Assembly: GCA_964411275.1 (NCBI GenBank)
Contig: CAYPKG010000012.1
Coordinates: forward strand, 1-57,132
DNA: 57,132 nt
Source: CAYPKG01 sp964411275
GTDB taxonomy: Bacteria > Bacillota > Clostridia > Christensenellales > CAG-138
Direction of reading: 5' to 3'
In this document: piece after piece, positions 8,383 through 14,715 of the stretch
Position numbering within the stretch: the stretch's first letter is position 1
Layout of the letters: each line of letters opens with the position of its first letter
Program-made: the position numbers and the translations under genes
Notes under the pieces: generated by a model
The model's input: the letters and a program-made list of their open reading frames with translations, nothing else
The model's database searches: none
What the model was told of the DNA's origin: nothing

Positions 8383-9020
8383 CATCGAAAGCAAAACAAC
8401 ACAACCCACTTGGAGTCTCCCTTCGACCCGGCAATTCAAAACTTGGAAAGGTGCTGAATGTATCCCTGCCTCCAGGAATTTCCTGCCGTGCCAACGCCCC
8501 TTGTTACAAAGAAGGGTGTTACGCCCGTAAGTTTTACGACAGACGGGCAATATGCGAAACCGCATGGAACCAAAATTGGGAGGCCGCCACATGGCATATG
8601 TCCGATTACTTCGAATTCATCCGCGCCATGATCTCATTGAAGCAACCCGCGTTGTTTCGATGGCATGTGTCCGGGGACATTCCATCCGAGAGCTATCTGA
8701 CAGGCATGATGGGAGTGGCGAAAGCCTGCCCGAACACAAAGTTCCTATGCTTCACAAAGCAATATGAACTCATCTCCGAACAACCGTGGTCTGCCCACCC
8801 CGAACACGAGGCAAAGAACCTGAGAATCGTACTCTCCATGTGGCCGGGACTCGCATTACCACGGGATATGCATTCATTCCCGAAGGCCTGGATGCATGAC
8901 CCAAAGAATCCCGATCCCAGGATTCCAGATGATGCTTTCCGTTGTAACGGGGGGTGTTCCACCTGTGGAAGGTGCTGGAACTTAAAACCGGGAGAATCTA
9001 TTGTATTCGACAAACACTAA
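8379..9020 (+). CDS. GP88-like phage protein (TTG start)
   Basis: A 213-residue protein resembling the gene-product-88 family of phages and plasmids: NSKLGKVLNVSLPPGISC near residues 19-36, C36/C42/C47 with CYARKFY, later FRWHVSGDIPS, and a C-terminal Cys cluster (CNGGCSTCGRCW). The start is inferred as TTG at 8379, because GAGAAGGA sits about 7 nt before it and it overlaps the previous stop in a TTGA arrangement. The first in-frame ATG lies inside the conserved part. The cysteines could hold a metal or Fe-S cluster. Molecular function is unknown. Confidence 0.72.
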   Translation: MTSKAKQHNPLGVSLRPGNSKLGKVLNVSLPPGISCRANAPCYKEGCYARKFYDRRAICETAWNQNWEAATWHMSDYFEFIRAMISLKQPALFRWHVSGDIPSESYLTGMMGVAKACPNTKFLCFTKQYELISEQPWSAHPEHEAKNLRIVLSMWPGLALPRDMHSFPKAWMHDPKNPDPRIPDDAFRCNGGCSTCGRCWNLKPGESIVFDKH

Positions 9021-9057
9021 GAGAAAAAAGGAACACGACATAGGACAACAAAAAGAA

Positions 9058-9273
9058 ATGAAAAAACAAAACCCACATTCACAAGCACATATGGACATTA
9101 TTTCCCTTGATGTCTTGAAAAAAGCGGGAACCAACCCTGGCGTCAGTAACGCACGTTGGCGGATGGAACTTTCCCGACGCCGACTCGTAGCGGAATCGGG
9201 CGCCTTGGGATTGTGTGACCCGAACGAATACTCACAAGGACACCATAAAAAATACCCACACTTATGCCTATGA
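9058..9273 (+). CDS. Small basic hypothetical protein
   Basis: A 71-residue protein starting at the ATG at 9058 with AGGA about 12 nt upstream. It contains an arginine-rich helix (NARWRMELSRRRLVAES) and a C-terminal stretch ALGLCDPNEYSQGHHKK with one Cys and two His. Its stop overlaps the next start (ATGA), implying coupled translation. Function unknown. Confidence 0.55.
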   Translation: MKKQNPHSQAHMDIISLDVLKKAGTNPGVSNARWRMELSRRRLVAESGALGLCDPNEYSQGHHKKYPHLCL

Positions 9274-9452
9274 GCACGAAACACCTGCCTAAAACAATGA
9301 CCGATGAATCCAAACGCCCACATAAAGTTTATGAGGCTGTTGCCACCACCGCCCCTTGCCAGGGGTGTGATCGCCACAACCCCGCTTGGTGTGACGTCCC
9401 TGAATTCTGTGAACTGAAAGGAACCAAGAAAGTATGGAAAAGAAAATCATAA
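9270..9452 (+). CDS. Small Cys-rich putative zinc protein
   Basis: A 60-residue protein with CQGCDRHNPAWCDVPEFC in its second half, giving four cysteines plus a histidine in a compact zinc-ribbon-like spacing. The ATGA overlap with the previous stop supports the start at 9270; an ATG at 9264 is also possible. It overlaps the next gene by 19 nt. It probably binds zinc, but its role is unknown. Confidence 0.6.
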   Translation: MSTKHLPKTMTDESKRPHKVYEAVATTAPCQGCDRHNPAWCDVPEFCELKGTKKVWKRKS

Positions 9453-9658
9453 AGAAACAAGAGAAACCGTTTGCATGCCGTATCGGGAATGTAATTTTGG
9501 AGACAAGGGCCACCACCAAGAGAAAGGCTCTGGAACAAGTCAACGACCACCTGTGCCTGTTTGACGATGACAACCCATTCCTTCCCGGCCCTTTTGACCG
9601 GGTGTTTATTGACATTGACCGAGATGCCGCACTTGGCGACTTGGTTGAGTGTGACTAA
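9434..9658 (+). CDS. Small alpha/beta protein, paralogue of the 3716 gene
   Basis: A 74-residue protein with the same strand-helix-strand plan as the 3716 product: helix KRKALEQVNDHLCLFDDD, then FLPGPFDRVFIDID and an acidic end. AAGGA lies about 13 nt before the start, inside the preceding gene. It is tightly packed between two other small genes. Function unknown; duplication and divergence inside the early region is likely. Confidence 0.63.
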   Translation: MEKKIIKKQEKPFACRIGNVILETRATTKRKALEQVNDHLCLFDDDNPFLPGPFDRVFIDIDRDAALGDLVECD

Positions 9659-9672
9659 AGGAGGACAAACAC

Positions 9673-9903
9673 ATGAAAAGATCGAAGATGGAACTGCTGG
9701 TGAGCACCGTAGTCTACATAACTGGAGCCCCTCTCGACTTACTCACAGAGCTCAGAACCTCCGGCAACAGTTGGGCGGATGGAGACGATAACATCTGTCT
9801 GTCTTACGATGAGGCGCTAACGTTTCCTGAATTGGCCGAACTTCTTGTGGGGGATGAGCAGGAGTCCCCACTTTCCGGATGCGACGTCATCGTCAGCCGA
9901 TGA
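9673..9903 (+). CDS. Small acidic hypothetical protein
   Basis: A 76-residue protein with a hydrophobic first strand (LLVSTVVYITG) and an acidic C-terminal half. A strong AAAGGAGG ribosome site lies 8 nt before the ATG. It ends this cluster of small genes, and a sigma70-like promoter follows immediately. I do not recognise a family. Confidence 0.62.
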   Translation: MKRSKMELLVSTVVYITGAPLDLLTELRTSGNSWADGDDNICLSYDEALTFPELAELLVGDEQESPLSGCDVIVSR

Positions 9904-9910
9904 AAAGGTG

Positions 9911-9939
9911 TTGACAGCACCGAACAAAAATGGCATAAT
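9911..9939 (+). promoter_or_regulatory. Sigma70-type promoter for the recombination block
   Basis: A consensus TTGACA (9911-9916) and CATAAT (9934-9939) separated by exactly 17 nt. It lies in the 80-nt gap before the 9984 gene, so transcription by host RNA polymerase into the nuclease/resolvase block is likely. Confidence 0.8.
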
Positions 9940-9983
9940 CGCCACCAACGAAACCCTAATACTAAGAAAGGATCACTGATCAA

Positions 9984-10289
9984 ATGAGCAAACTTAAACC
10001 CATGAAAGCCTACATTGGGAAATGGAAGGAACAGATTGACGGGCCGGACTTCTTCGAGATCCATGCCGTTGCTGACTCCACCGACCCCGCTGAAATTCGA
10101 AAGATTGTCAAAGGGCTGCCCTTCGGCACGTACACCATGTTGACCGGACGGAAACGTCTTGTTCGCTGGTTTGAAACCAAGACCCAGACCCTGGACATCG
10201 AAGCCGCATCAGGTGACGCCTCGGCCAAGAACGCCAGGGAACCTGAAGGAATAGACACAAACGAACTGGAGAAGAATAATGAAGAATAA
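9984..10289 (+). CDS. Hypothetical protein of the recombination block
   Basis: A 101-residue protein with an N-terminal alpha/beta region (YIGKWKEQ, FFEIHAVADST, AEIRKIVKGLPFGTYTMLTGRKRLVRWFE) and a disordered, acidic C-terminal tail of about 35 residues. It is the first gene after the sigma70-like promoter and overlaps the nuclease gene by 11 nt. The context suggests a small partner of the nuclease or of the possible ssDNA-binding protein, but no motif proves this. Confidence 0.62.
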   Translation: MSKLKPMKAYIGKWKEQIDGPDFFEIHAVADSTDPAEIRKIVKGLPFGTYTMLTGRKRLVRWFETKTQTLDIEAASGDASAKNAREPEGIDTNELEKNNEE

Positions 10290-11391
10290 GCATCACATCT
10301 ATGGGCCGTCCACCCTGGACGCCCTGTCGAAGTGCGTACGGTTCAAGTACGACGACAGCGACAAGGACGCCGCGACAGAGGGAACGGAACTCCACAAGGC
10401 CGCCGAACTGGAGAACACAAACGGACTAAACGACGAACAGAGCACCTGCGTTCAAACTGTGCTCAACTATGTGGAGTCCTTGAAGTTCGAAGACGGCACG
10501 TCCCCGGAAGACTGGAAGGATATTAAGGAGGCGTCTGTATCACTGAAAGGGCTGACCCATGGAACTGCGGATCGAATCCTGATCAACGAGAAACTGAAAC
10601 GCATCCATGTTGTGGACTATAAGTTCACCCGCGTGGAAAACGATCACGACCTTCAGTTGATGGCCTATGGAGCGGCGGTTGTCGAGGGGTTGACTGACCC
10701 GACTGGATATTTGGTCAGCCTCCATGTCGTGGCGCCTCGGCTCAGTGACGCCACCCGAACCTCACACTCAGCTACTCTGTTGCTGGAAACAACCCGAGAG
10801 GAGATCGAAACAATATACGAAAGAATTGAAAACCCCTTCACGCCACCCAAGCCTCACGAAGACCTGTGTGCAAAATGCGCACGGGCTGGACAATGCCCGG
10901 CAATTCGTGAGACCGCGTTGACAGTGGCGCCCCAGGCCGGTCTGCAACTGCCGTCCACATTCGACATTGACCGGGCGTCCCCGAAAGACAGGGCCATTCT
11001 TCACATCCTGGCCTCGTCATTGGAACAGGTGGCCAAGAAATGGAAGGCCAGCAACACCAAGGCCGCGGAGGAAGGCCTGGAGATTCCAGGATTCAAACTT
11101 CGTTCCCGAAGCACAGGGCTCCGTGCCCCCAAAGAACAAGTGCTTGAATTCGCAGATCGCCTGCGCTCCCGGTATAAAATGACCACCGCAGACCTCTTGG
11201 CGTGCGCCAACGTCACAATGGGCGATGTTTATAAACAACTGGCCTTGTTGACCGGGCGACCGGAAGCCGACATCAAGGAGGAAATCAGAACCAACGACAC
11301 CGATATTTTGCAGGAGGGTACAGCAACCTATCTCGCAAAAGAGAAACGCGTCTCAGACGCAGAACTCCTGGCGATTGTCGCCGGGAAATAA
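10279..11391 (+). CDS. Cas4/RecB-like PDDEXK nuclease with putative Fe-S cluster
   Basis: A 370-residue nuclease of the RecB/Cas4/DUF2800 type. GTELHKAAE near residue 36 is the motif I histidine region. HGTADRI followed by VVDYKFT (D-x-K) gives the active-site Asp and Lys near residues 95-115. DLQLMAYG is the QxxxY-type motif. One early cysteine (C19) and a late CxxC plus Cys (C197, C200, C206) match the four-cysteine iron-sulphur staple of Cas4 and AddB nucleases. The last 140 residues form an extra helical domain. It is probably the 5'-3' exonuclease of replication and recombination, working with the next two genes. Confidence 0.8.
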   Translation: MKNKHHIYGPSTLDALSKCVRFKYDDSDKDAATEGTELHKAAELENTNGLNDEQSTCVQTVLNYVESLKFEDGTSPEDWKDIKEASVSLKGLTHGTADRILINEKLKRIHVVDYKFTRVENDHDLQLMAYGAAVVEGLTDPTGYLVSLHVVAPRLSDATRTSHSATLLLETTREEIETIYERIENPFTPPKPHEDLCAKCARAGQCPAIRETALTVAPQAGLQLPSTFDIDRASPKDRAILHILASSLEQVAKKWKASNTKAAEEGLEIPGFKLRSRSTGLRAPKEQVLEFADRLRSRYKMTTADLLACANVTMGDVYKQLALLTGRPEADIKEEIRTNDTDILQEGTATYLAKEKRVSDAELLAIVAGK

Positions 11392-11424
11392 CCAAACCAA
11401 CAACACAAGAAAGATTATATTACT

Positions 11425-12204
11425 ATGGCTCTCAAGCAAGCAACCGCACCCGAAGAAACACCCGACACCACCGCCCTGGAAACCCTGGACTCCAATGAAC
11501 GAAGCCTGACCACAGGAATGGATAATATGGAATTGGGAGGCGTGTATGGAGACATGGACGATGTTCCCATGCGCCCGCCCTTCCTTAACATCAGTCACGC
11601 ACAGGGGAAATTTGAGGAGTTTCCAAAAGGGGCCATCATCCTTGGCGACAATCAACTCCTCGCCAAACCGGGAGAACCCCTGTACATTACCCTTCTGATG
11701 GTGTATGCCTACTGGAAGGAATACTTCTCGGGGCCCTACGACCCGTCGAACATCGCCCGGAAATTCAAAGACCGGAAGGAAGTGATCGCGGCTGGGGGAA
11801 CCACCACCTGGACAAAACAGGAAGGCAAGCCGGACATTCCGCCAACGTTTAAGCTCGCCATGGCGGCCAACATATTCATTCAGAAACCCGACAGTCTGCT
11901 GTGCGAGGCGTTCTCAATTCCGATTGGGGACAAGATGTACACGGCCGCCCGTTGGACGGCAGACAAGCAGGCGGCGGCAGCCGTGTTGCCTGTCATCAAA
12001 AACGACCGGAAACTGGCACTCCGCGACCGGGGGCTCTACTCCGGCATCTATGAACTCAAGACAGTGATGAAGAAGAGCAGTGGCGGGATCAACTACTACG
12101 TCCCGAGACTGACGCTGACGTCTCGGCACACAGACGACAATCTCAAAGAGATCGAACGCCTGATGGGTGAGTCGGCAACCATCGACATCAACGACGAGAA
12201 CTAA
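11425..12204 (+). CDS. Putative ssDNA-binding or recombination protein
   Basis: A 259-residue protein with a disordered, acidic N-terminus and C-terminus around a folded core rich in aromatic residues (YITLLMVYAYWKEYFSGPYD; FKLAMAANIFIQKP; GGINYYVPRLTLTSRH). The acidic tail (TIDINDEN) resembles those of ssDNA-binding proteins such as T7 gp2.5. In many phages the gene next to a DUF2800-like nuclease encodes an ssDNA-binding protein, so I infer that role. No sequence motif proves it. A terminator follows. Confidence 0.5.
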   Translation: MALKQATAPEETPDTTALETLDSNERSLTTGMDNMELGGVYGDMDDVPMRPPFLNISHAQGKFEEFPKGAIILGDNQLLAKPGEPLYITLLMVYAYWKEYFSGPYDPSNIARKFKDRKEVIAAGGTTTWTKQEGKPDIPPTFKLAMAANIFIQKPDSLLCEAFSIPIGDKMYTAARWTADKQAAAAVLPVIKNDRKLALRDRGLYSGIYELKTVMKKSSGGINYYVPRLTLTSRHTDDNLKEIERLMGESATIDINDEN

Positions 12205-12210
12205 CCAACA

Positions 12211-12249
12211 GGCATACGTCCCCAGACACGGGGGCGTATGCCTTTTTTT
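12211..12249 (+). terminator. Intrinsic terminator
   Basis: A stem formed by 12211-12223 with 12231-12242 (one bulged T) around a short loop, followed by seven T. It separates the putative ssDNA-binding gene from the resolvase gene. The resolvase ribosome site follows at once, so partial read-through is likely. Confidence 0.85.
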
Positions 12250-12265
12250 CTGGAAAGGAAATTAT

Positions 12266-12805
12266 ATGATTATCGCAGTAGATCCCGGCGTCAATGGCGC
12301 CATTGCCTGGACTCGACCAGACGGGCACACAACAGTCACAAAGATGCCGGAGACCCGGAGGGACGCCATCGACGTGTTCAAGCAAGTTCAATCCTTACAC
12401 ACTATCGCGGGCTCCGAGGCGCCCCTTGTCTGCTTCCATGAGAAAGTGGCAAATTATGTTGAGGCCGGAGGGGCCTCCCAGATGATGCAGTTTGGGCGCA
12501 TGGCCGAACGATGCGCCTGTATTGCTGAGACGCTTGGGATCCCGGTCATTGAGATCGCTCCAAAGGCCTGGCAAAAGCTGCTCGGTCTCGGTGCGTCCGA
12601 ACGAAAGAGAGCACCAAAAGGCGCCACGCCAGAGGAACGAAAGGCGATACAGGCGGCAAACAGCAAGGCCAAACGAGACTGGAAGAACAAGCTCAAGGCC
12701 GAAGCGCAACGTCGCTACCCTGACCTAAAGGTGACGCTTGTGAACGCCGACGCTTTGTTGATTCTCGCCGCGGCGGCCCATGTGCCGGAAGGAGCGCAAC
12801 GATGA
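12266..12805 (+). CDS. RuvC-like Holliday junction resolvase
   Basis: A 179-residue RNase H-fold resolvase. The N-terminal strand AVDPGVNGAIAW supplies D6. The second acidic residue is E59 in CFHEKVANY, and D162 lies in the C-terminal NADALLILAAAAH helix, followed by H172. These are the usual catalytic positions of RuvC and phage relatives. The length fits the family (about 160-190). The start at 12266 has GGAAAGGA about 7 nt upstream, right after the terminator. It cleaves branched DNA before packaging. Its stop overlaps the next start (ATGA). Confidence 0.87.
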   Translation: MIIAVDPGVNGAIAWTRPDGHTTVTKMPETRRDAIDVFKQVQSLHTIAGSEAPLVCFHEKVANYVEAGGASQMMQFGRMAERCACIAETLGIPVIEIAPKAWQKLLGLGASERKRAPKGATPEERKAIQAANSKAKRDWKNKLKAEAQRRYPDLKVTLVNADALLILAAAAHVPEGAQR

Positions 12806-13038
12806 CGGAGCCGGAAAAAATGAATACGCTACATTCACGCGCGAGTTGGTTATCTGACGCCGTCCGACGGAGGAATAACTACCCGCATCGTCAATTCCAT
12901 TTACAGGAACTGGAGGCACTGGAGTGGGCCATTAAAAAACTCTCCCCTATGACAGAAGCTGAATCCTCTTTTTTACGGAAACCAGTGACTCGGGGTCTTG
13001 GGCGGCTGTTCGGCTCGGGCAGGGGGAGGGCGCGATGA
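12802..13038 (+). CDS. Small basic hypothetical protein
   Basis: A 78-residue protein coupled to the resolvase by an ATGA overlap and to the next gene by another. The middle is helical (HLQELEALEWAIKKLSPMTEAE) and the C-terminus is Gly/Arg-rich (LGRLFGSGRGRAR), which could bind nucleic acid. Function unknown. Confidence 0.6.
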   Translation: MTEPEKMNTLHSRASWLSDAVRRRNNYPHRQFHLQELEALEWAIKKLSPMTEAESSFLRKPVTRGLGRLFGSGRGRAR

Positions 13039-13280
13039 ACCACGACATTCCAGCACAAGACGACTCAAGATTCGCCTGGTCATACGACCGTACCGAATGC
13101 TATGATCTCTCACCTGGAGGATTGACGTGGAAAATGCATTCTGTGAAAGCCCGAACGGGGCGTTACTCCTTTCGGTTCCATAGTCAAGGCCACAAAACAC
13201 CACCCTGCACCAGGTTGTACACTGCCCGAAGGGCTCTTATGCGCCTGATCGCAAAACTCGATGAGGAAAGGAAACAGTAA
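13035..13280 (+). CDS. Small basic hypothetical protein
   Basis: An 81-residue protein starting in an ATGA overlap. It has several aromatic beta-like segments (FAWSYDRTECYDL, GRYSFRFHSQG) and a basic C-terminal helix (ARRALMRLIAKLDEERK). It ends exactly where the next gene begins. Function unknown. Confidence 0.58.
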   Translation: MNHDIPAQDDSRFAWSYDRTECYDLSPGGLTWKMHSVKARTGRYSFRFHSQGHKTPPCTRLYTARRALMRLIAKLDEERKQ

Positions 13281-13517
13281 ATGAATTTATATTACGAAAA
13301 ACTGTTGGTCGCCGCAAACCACGCTGAAGCAGCCCTGCCTTTTAGCAGGACTGCCCAGTTTGCAAGAGCCGACTTGGAAGCTTATAAAGATAATACCGCC
13401 GCCTACTTTGAGAGAGTGCTGGCGCTTGCTGAGGAAGCTCTGAATTGCGATGACCCTCAAGAACGGACACGCCTCGGCAAGGAACTACTGGATATAAGGA
13501 GGGATGTGATGGTATGA
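13281..13517 (+). CDS. Small helical hypothetical protein
   Basis: A 78-residue, almost wholly helical protein (AANHAEAAL, ARADLEAYKDN, RVLALAEEAL). GAGGAAAGGA lies about 6 nt before the start. It overlaps the following 16-codon frame by ATGA. No known family. Confidence 0.58.
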   Translation: MNLYYEKLLVAANHAEAALPFSRTAQFARADLEAYKDNTAAYFERVLALAEEALNCDDPQERTRLGKELLDIRRDVMV

Positions 13518-13564
13518 ACGAAGAACCTTGCGTGGAGTGCGCCTATAAACACTATGCTGCATAG
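13514..13564 (+). pseudogene. 16-codon frame ending in TAG; cut or read-through zinc-ribbon-like gene
   Basis: The ATGA overlap with the preceding stop gives a frame encoding MNEEPCVECAYKHYAA and then TAG. After the TAG the same frame stays open through RCATPKRK and on, without stop, into the 13667 gene. CxxCxxxHY before the stop and CxxP after it look like two halves of one small zinc ribbon. It is either a gene cut by a nonsense mutation, an amber read-through product, or chance. Confidence 0.4.
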
Positions 13565-13624
13565 CAAAGACATATCCGTTGCGCCACCCCCAAAAGGAAG
13601 CTAAAGAAGACCGTCAACCAATTC

Positions 13625-13645
13625 GGGCTTTTGAAAATCAAGCCC
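13625..13645 (+). promoter_or_regulatory. Hairpin before ribosome site
   Basis: A 6-bp stem (GGGCTT / AAGCCC) with a nine-base loop. It ends 21 nt before the ATG at 13667, with AGAAGGA between. The arrangement parallels the 3676-3697 hairpin. No T tract follows, so a terminator is unlikely. Confidence 0.4.
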
Positions 13646-13666
13646 ATTAAAGAAGGAAACTCAAAA

Positions 13667-14047
13667 ATGACAACCAAAACCAAGAAAACCACACCCGAAG
13701 CATATCTGTCAAAAAACATTTCACTGACCGTGCGTGTTTTGTTGCCGACAGATCACGTTATAGGAACAGGGCCGGATGACGACAATGGAATCCCTAGTGT
13801 GACACGCGCCGACTATGAACAAGCACAACAGGAATCATTGGCCGGACAACACGCAGTGTTCGCAAAGGTGGAGATGTTCCCAGACGCAAAGACGCTGAGC
13901 TATATGTCACCGTTGTCCACAGATGTTGGGGCGCTTGTAAAGGAGGCTGTGTCCTACCTGACCGGCGAGCTGAATAAAGCAATATGTGAAGAGGCTGAAG
14001 AAACCTTTTTGCACACCACTCCAAAAGAGGACCGTGGTCAAGAGTGA
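13667..14047 (+). CDS. Hypothetical protein
   Basis: A 126-residue protein starting at the ATG at 13667, supported by AGAAGGA about 9 nt upstream. After a basic, disordered N-terminus (residues 1-15) it has an alpha/beta core (NISLTVRVLLPTDHV, HAVFAKVEMFPD) and an acidic C-terminal helix (LNKAICEEAEETFL). The frame is open upstream to the TAG at 13562, so a longer read-through form cannot be excluded. Function unknown. Confidence 0.62.
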   Translation: MTTKTKKTTPEAYLSKNISLTVRVLLPTDHVIGTGPDDDNGIPSVTRADYEQAQQESLAGQHAVFAKVEMFPDAKTLSYMSPLSTDVGALVKEAVSYLTGELNKAICEEAEETFLHTTPKEDRGQE

Positions 14048-14062
14048 CCACAACCAAACACA

Positions 14063-14443
14063 ATGAAGAAGTCTGTTCTCTTAATCCTCATGGCCACCCT
14101 GGCGCACGCTGACCTGATAGACGACGCAATCAACGCCCTGGTCATGGTTGAATCCGGCGGGAGGAAAAACCCTCCCGCCGGGGACAGTGGTCGCGCGGTT
14201 GGCATTCTTCAAATGTGGCCGATCGCCGTCGATGAAGCCAACCGCCTGGCGGGCACGAACAGATGGACATATGCCGACCGGCACGACCCGGCGGCATCCC
14301 GTGAAATGTGCCGTGTTACTCTAAAGTGGCACCAGAATCGGGGGGTAACTAACCTTGTTGACCTGGCGTCCCGGTGGAGGAACCCTCGAGGGGACGCTCC
14401 AGAGTGGTATCGAGAACGAATACGGCAGGCTTTTTTTTTTTGA
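14063..14443 (+). CDS. Exported lysozyme-like (SLT/goose-type) protein
   Basis: A 126-residue protein with a Sec signal peptide (MKKSVLLILMATLAHA, cleavage after about residue 16) and a small lysozyme/transglycosylase fold. The likely catalytic Glu is E30 in MVESGGR, followed by the family motif AVGILQMW at 46-52 and a C-terminal YADRHDPAASREM helix. It would act on peptidoglycan in the periplasm, as an endolysin that exits by Sec. The start has no Shine-Dalgarno sequence, only an A/C-rich leader. The gene ends inside a run of 11 T; one T fewer would fuse it to the next frame. Confidence 0.75.
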   Translation: MKKSVLLILMATLAHADLIDDAINALVMVESGGRKNPPAGDSGRAVGILQMWPIAVDEANRLAGTNRWTYADRHDPAASREMCRVTLKWHQNRGVTNLVDLASRWRNPRGDAPEWYRERIRQAFFF

Positions 14444-14480
14444 GGCCTTACTGCAAATACAGACTGGCTCATTATTTATG

Positions 14481-14509
14481 TTGACTTATGGAACTAAAGG
14501 GTATAAAGT
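14481..14509 (+). promoter_or_regulatory. Possible sigma70-like promoter for the replication genes
   Basis: TTGACT (14481-14486) is followed by TATAAA at 15 nt or TAAAGT at 17 nt, just before the strong AGAAGGAG site of the 14538 gene. It lies at the point where base composition becomes more AT-rich. The match is moderate. Confidence 0.45.
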
Positions 14510-14537
14510 ATCACCCATCAACCAGAAGGAGGCTACT

Positions 14538-14714
14538 ATGCACATACAGCGTCGCGATAAACGAAGCCGCGATTACAAAATTCACCCTTGGGTGAACCGA
14601 ACGATTTTCCGAAAGTTTGACGACTTGGCTTACAAACTTGGTTTTTCAAGAGACGGAGCCCTTGAAAAAGCTTTACTTGAGTTTATTAAAAAATATAGCA
14701 AGGAGACCCTTTAA
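14538..14714 (+). CDS. Small basic protein, possible ribbon-helix-helix
   Basis: A 58-residue basic protein with AGAAGGAGG about 6 nt before its ATG. The C-terminal 40 residues (RKFDDLAYKLGFSRDGALEKALLEFIKKY) have the helix-turn-helix pattern of Arc/MetJ-type ribbon-helix-helix proteins, with the typical GFSRDxALExAL core. It may regulate the replication genes that follow directly. PolA starts 2 nt after its stop, with AAGGAG inside this gene. Confidence 0.6.
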   Translation: MHIQRRDKRSRDYKIHPWVNRTIFRKFDDLAYKLGFSRDGALEKALLEFIKKYSKETL

Positions 14715-14715
14715 A

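Noticed and set aside
14430..14450. Intrinsic terminator at the T11 tract
   Set aside because: The sequence just before the T run does not form a stable stem. The run encodes the Phe-rich end of the lysozyme.
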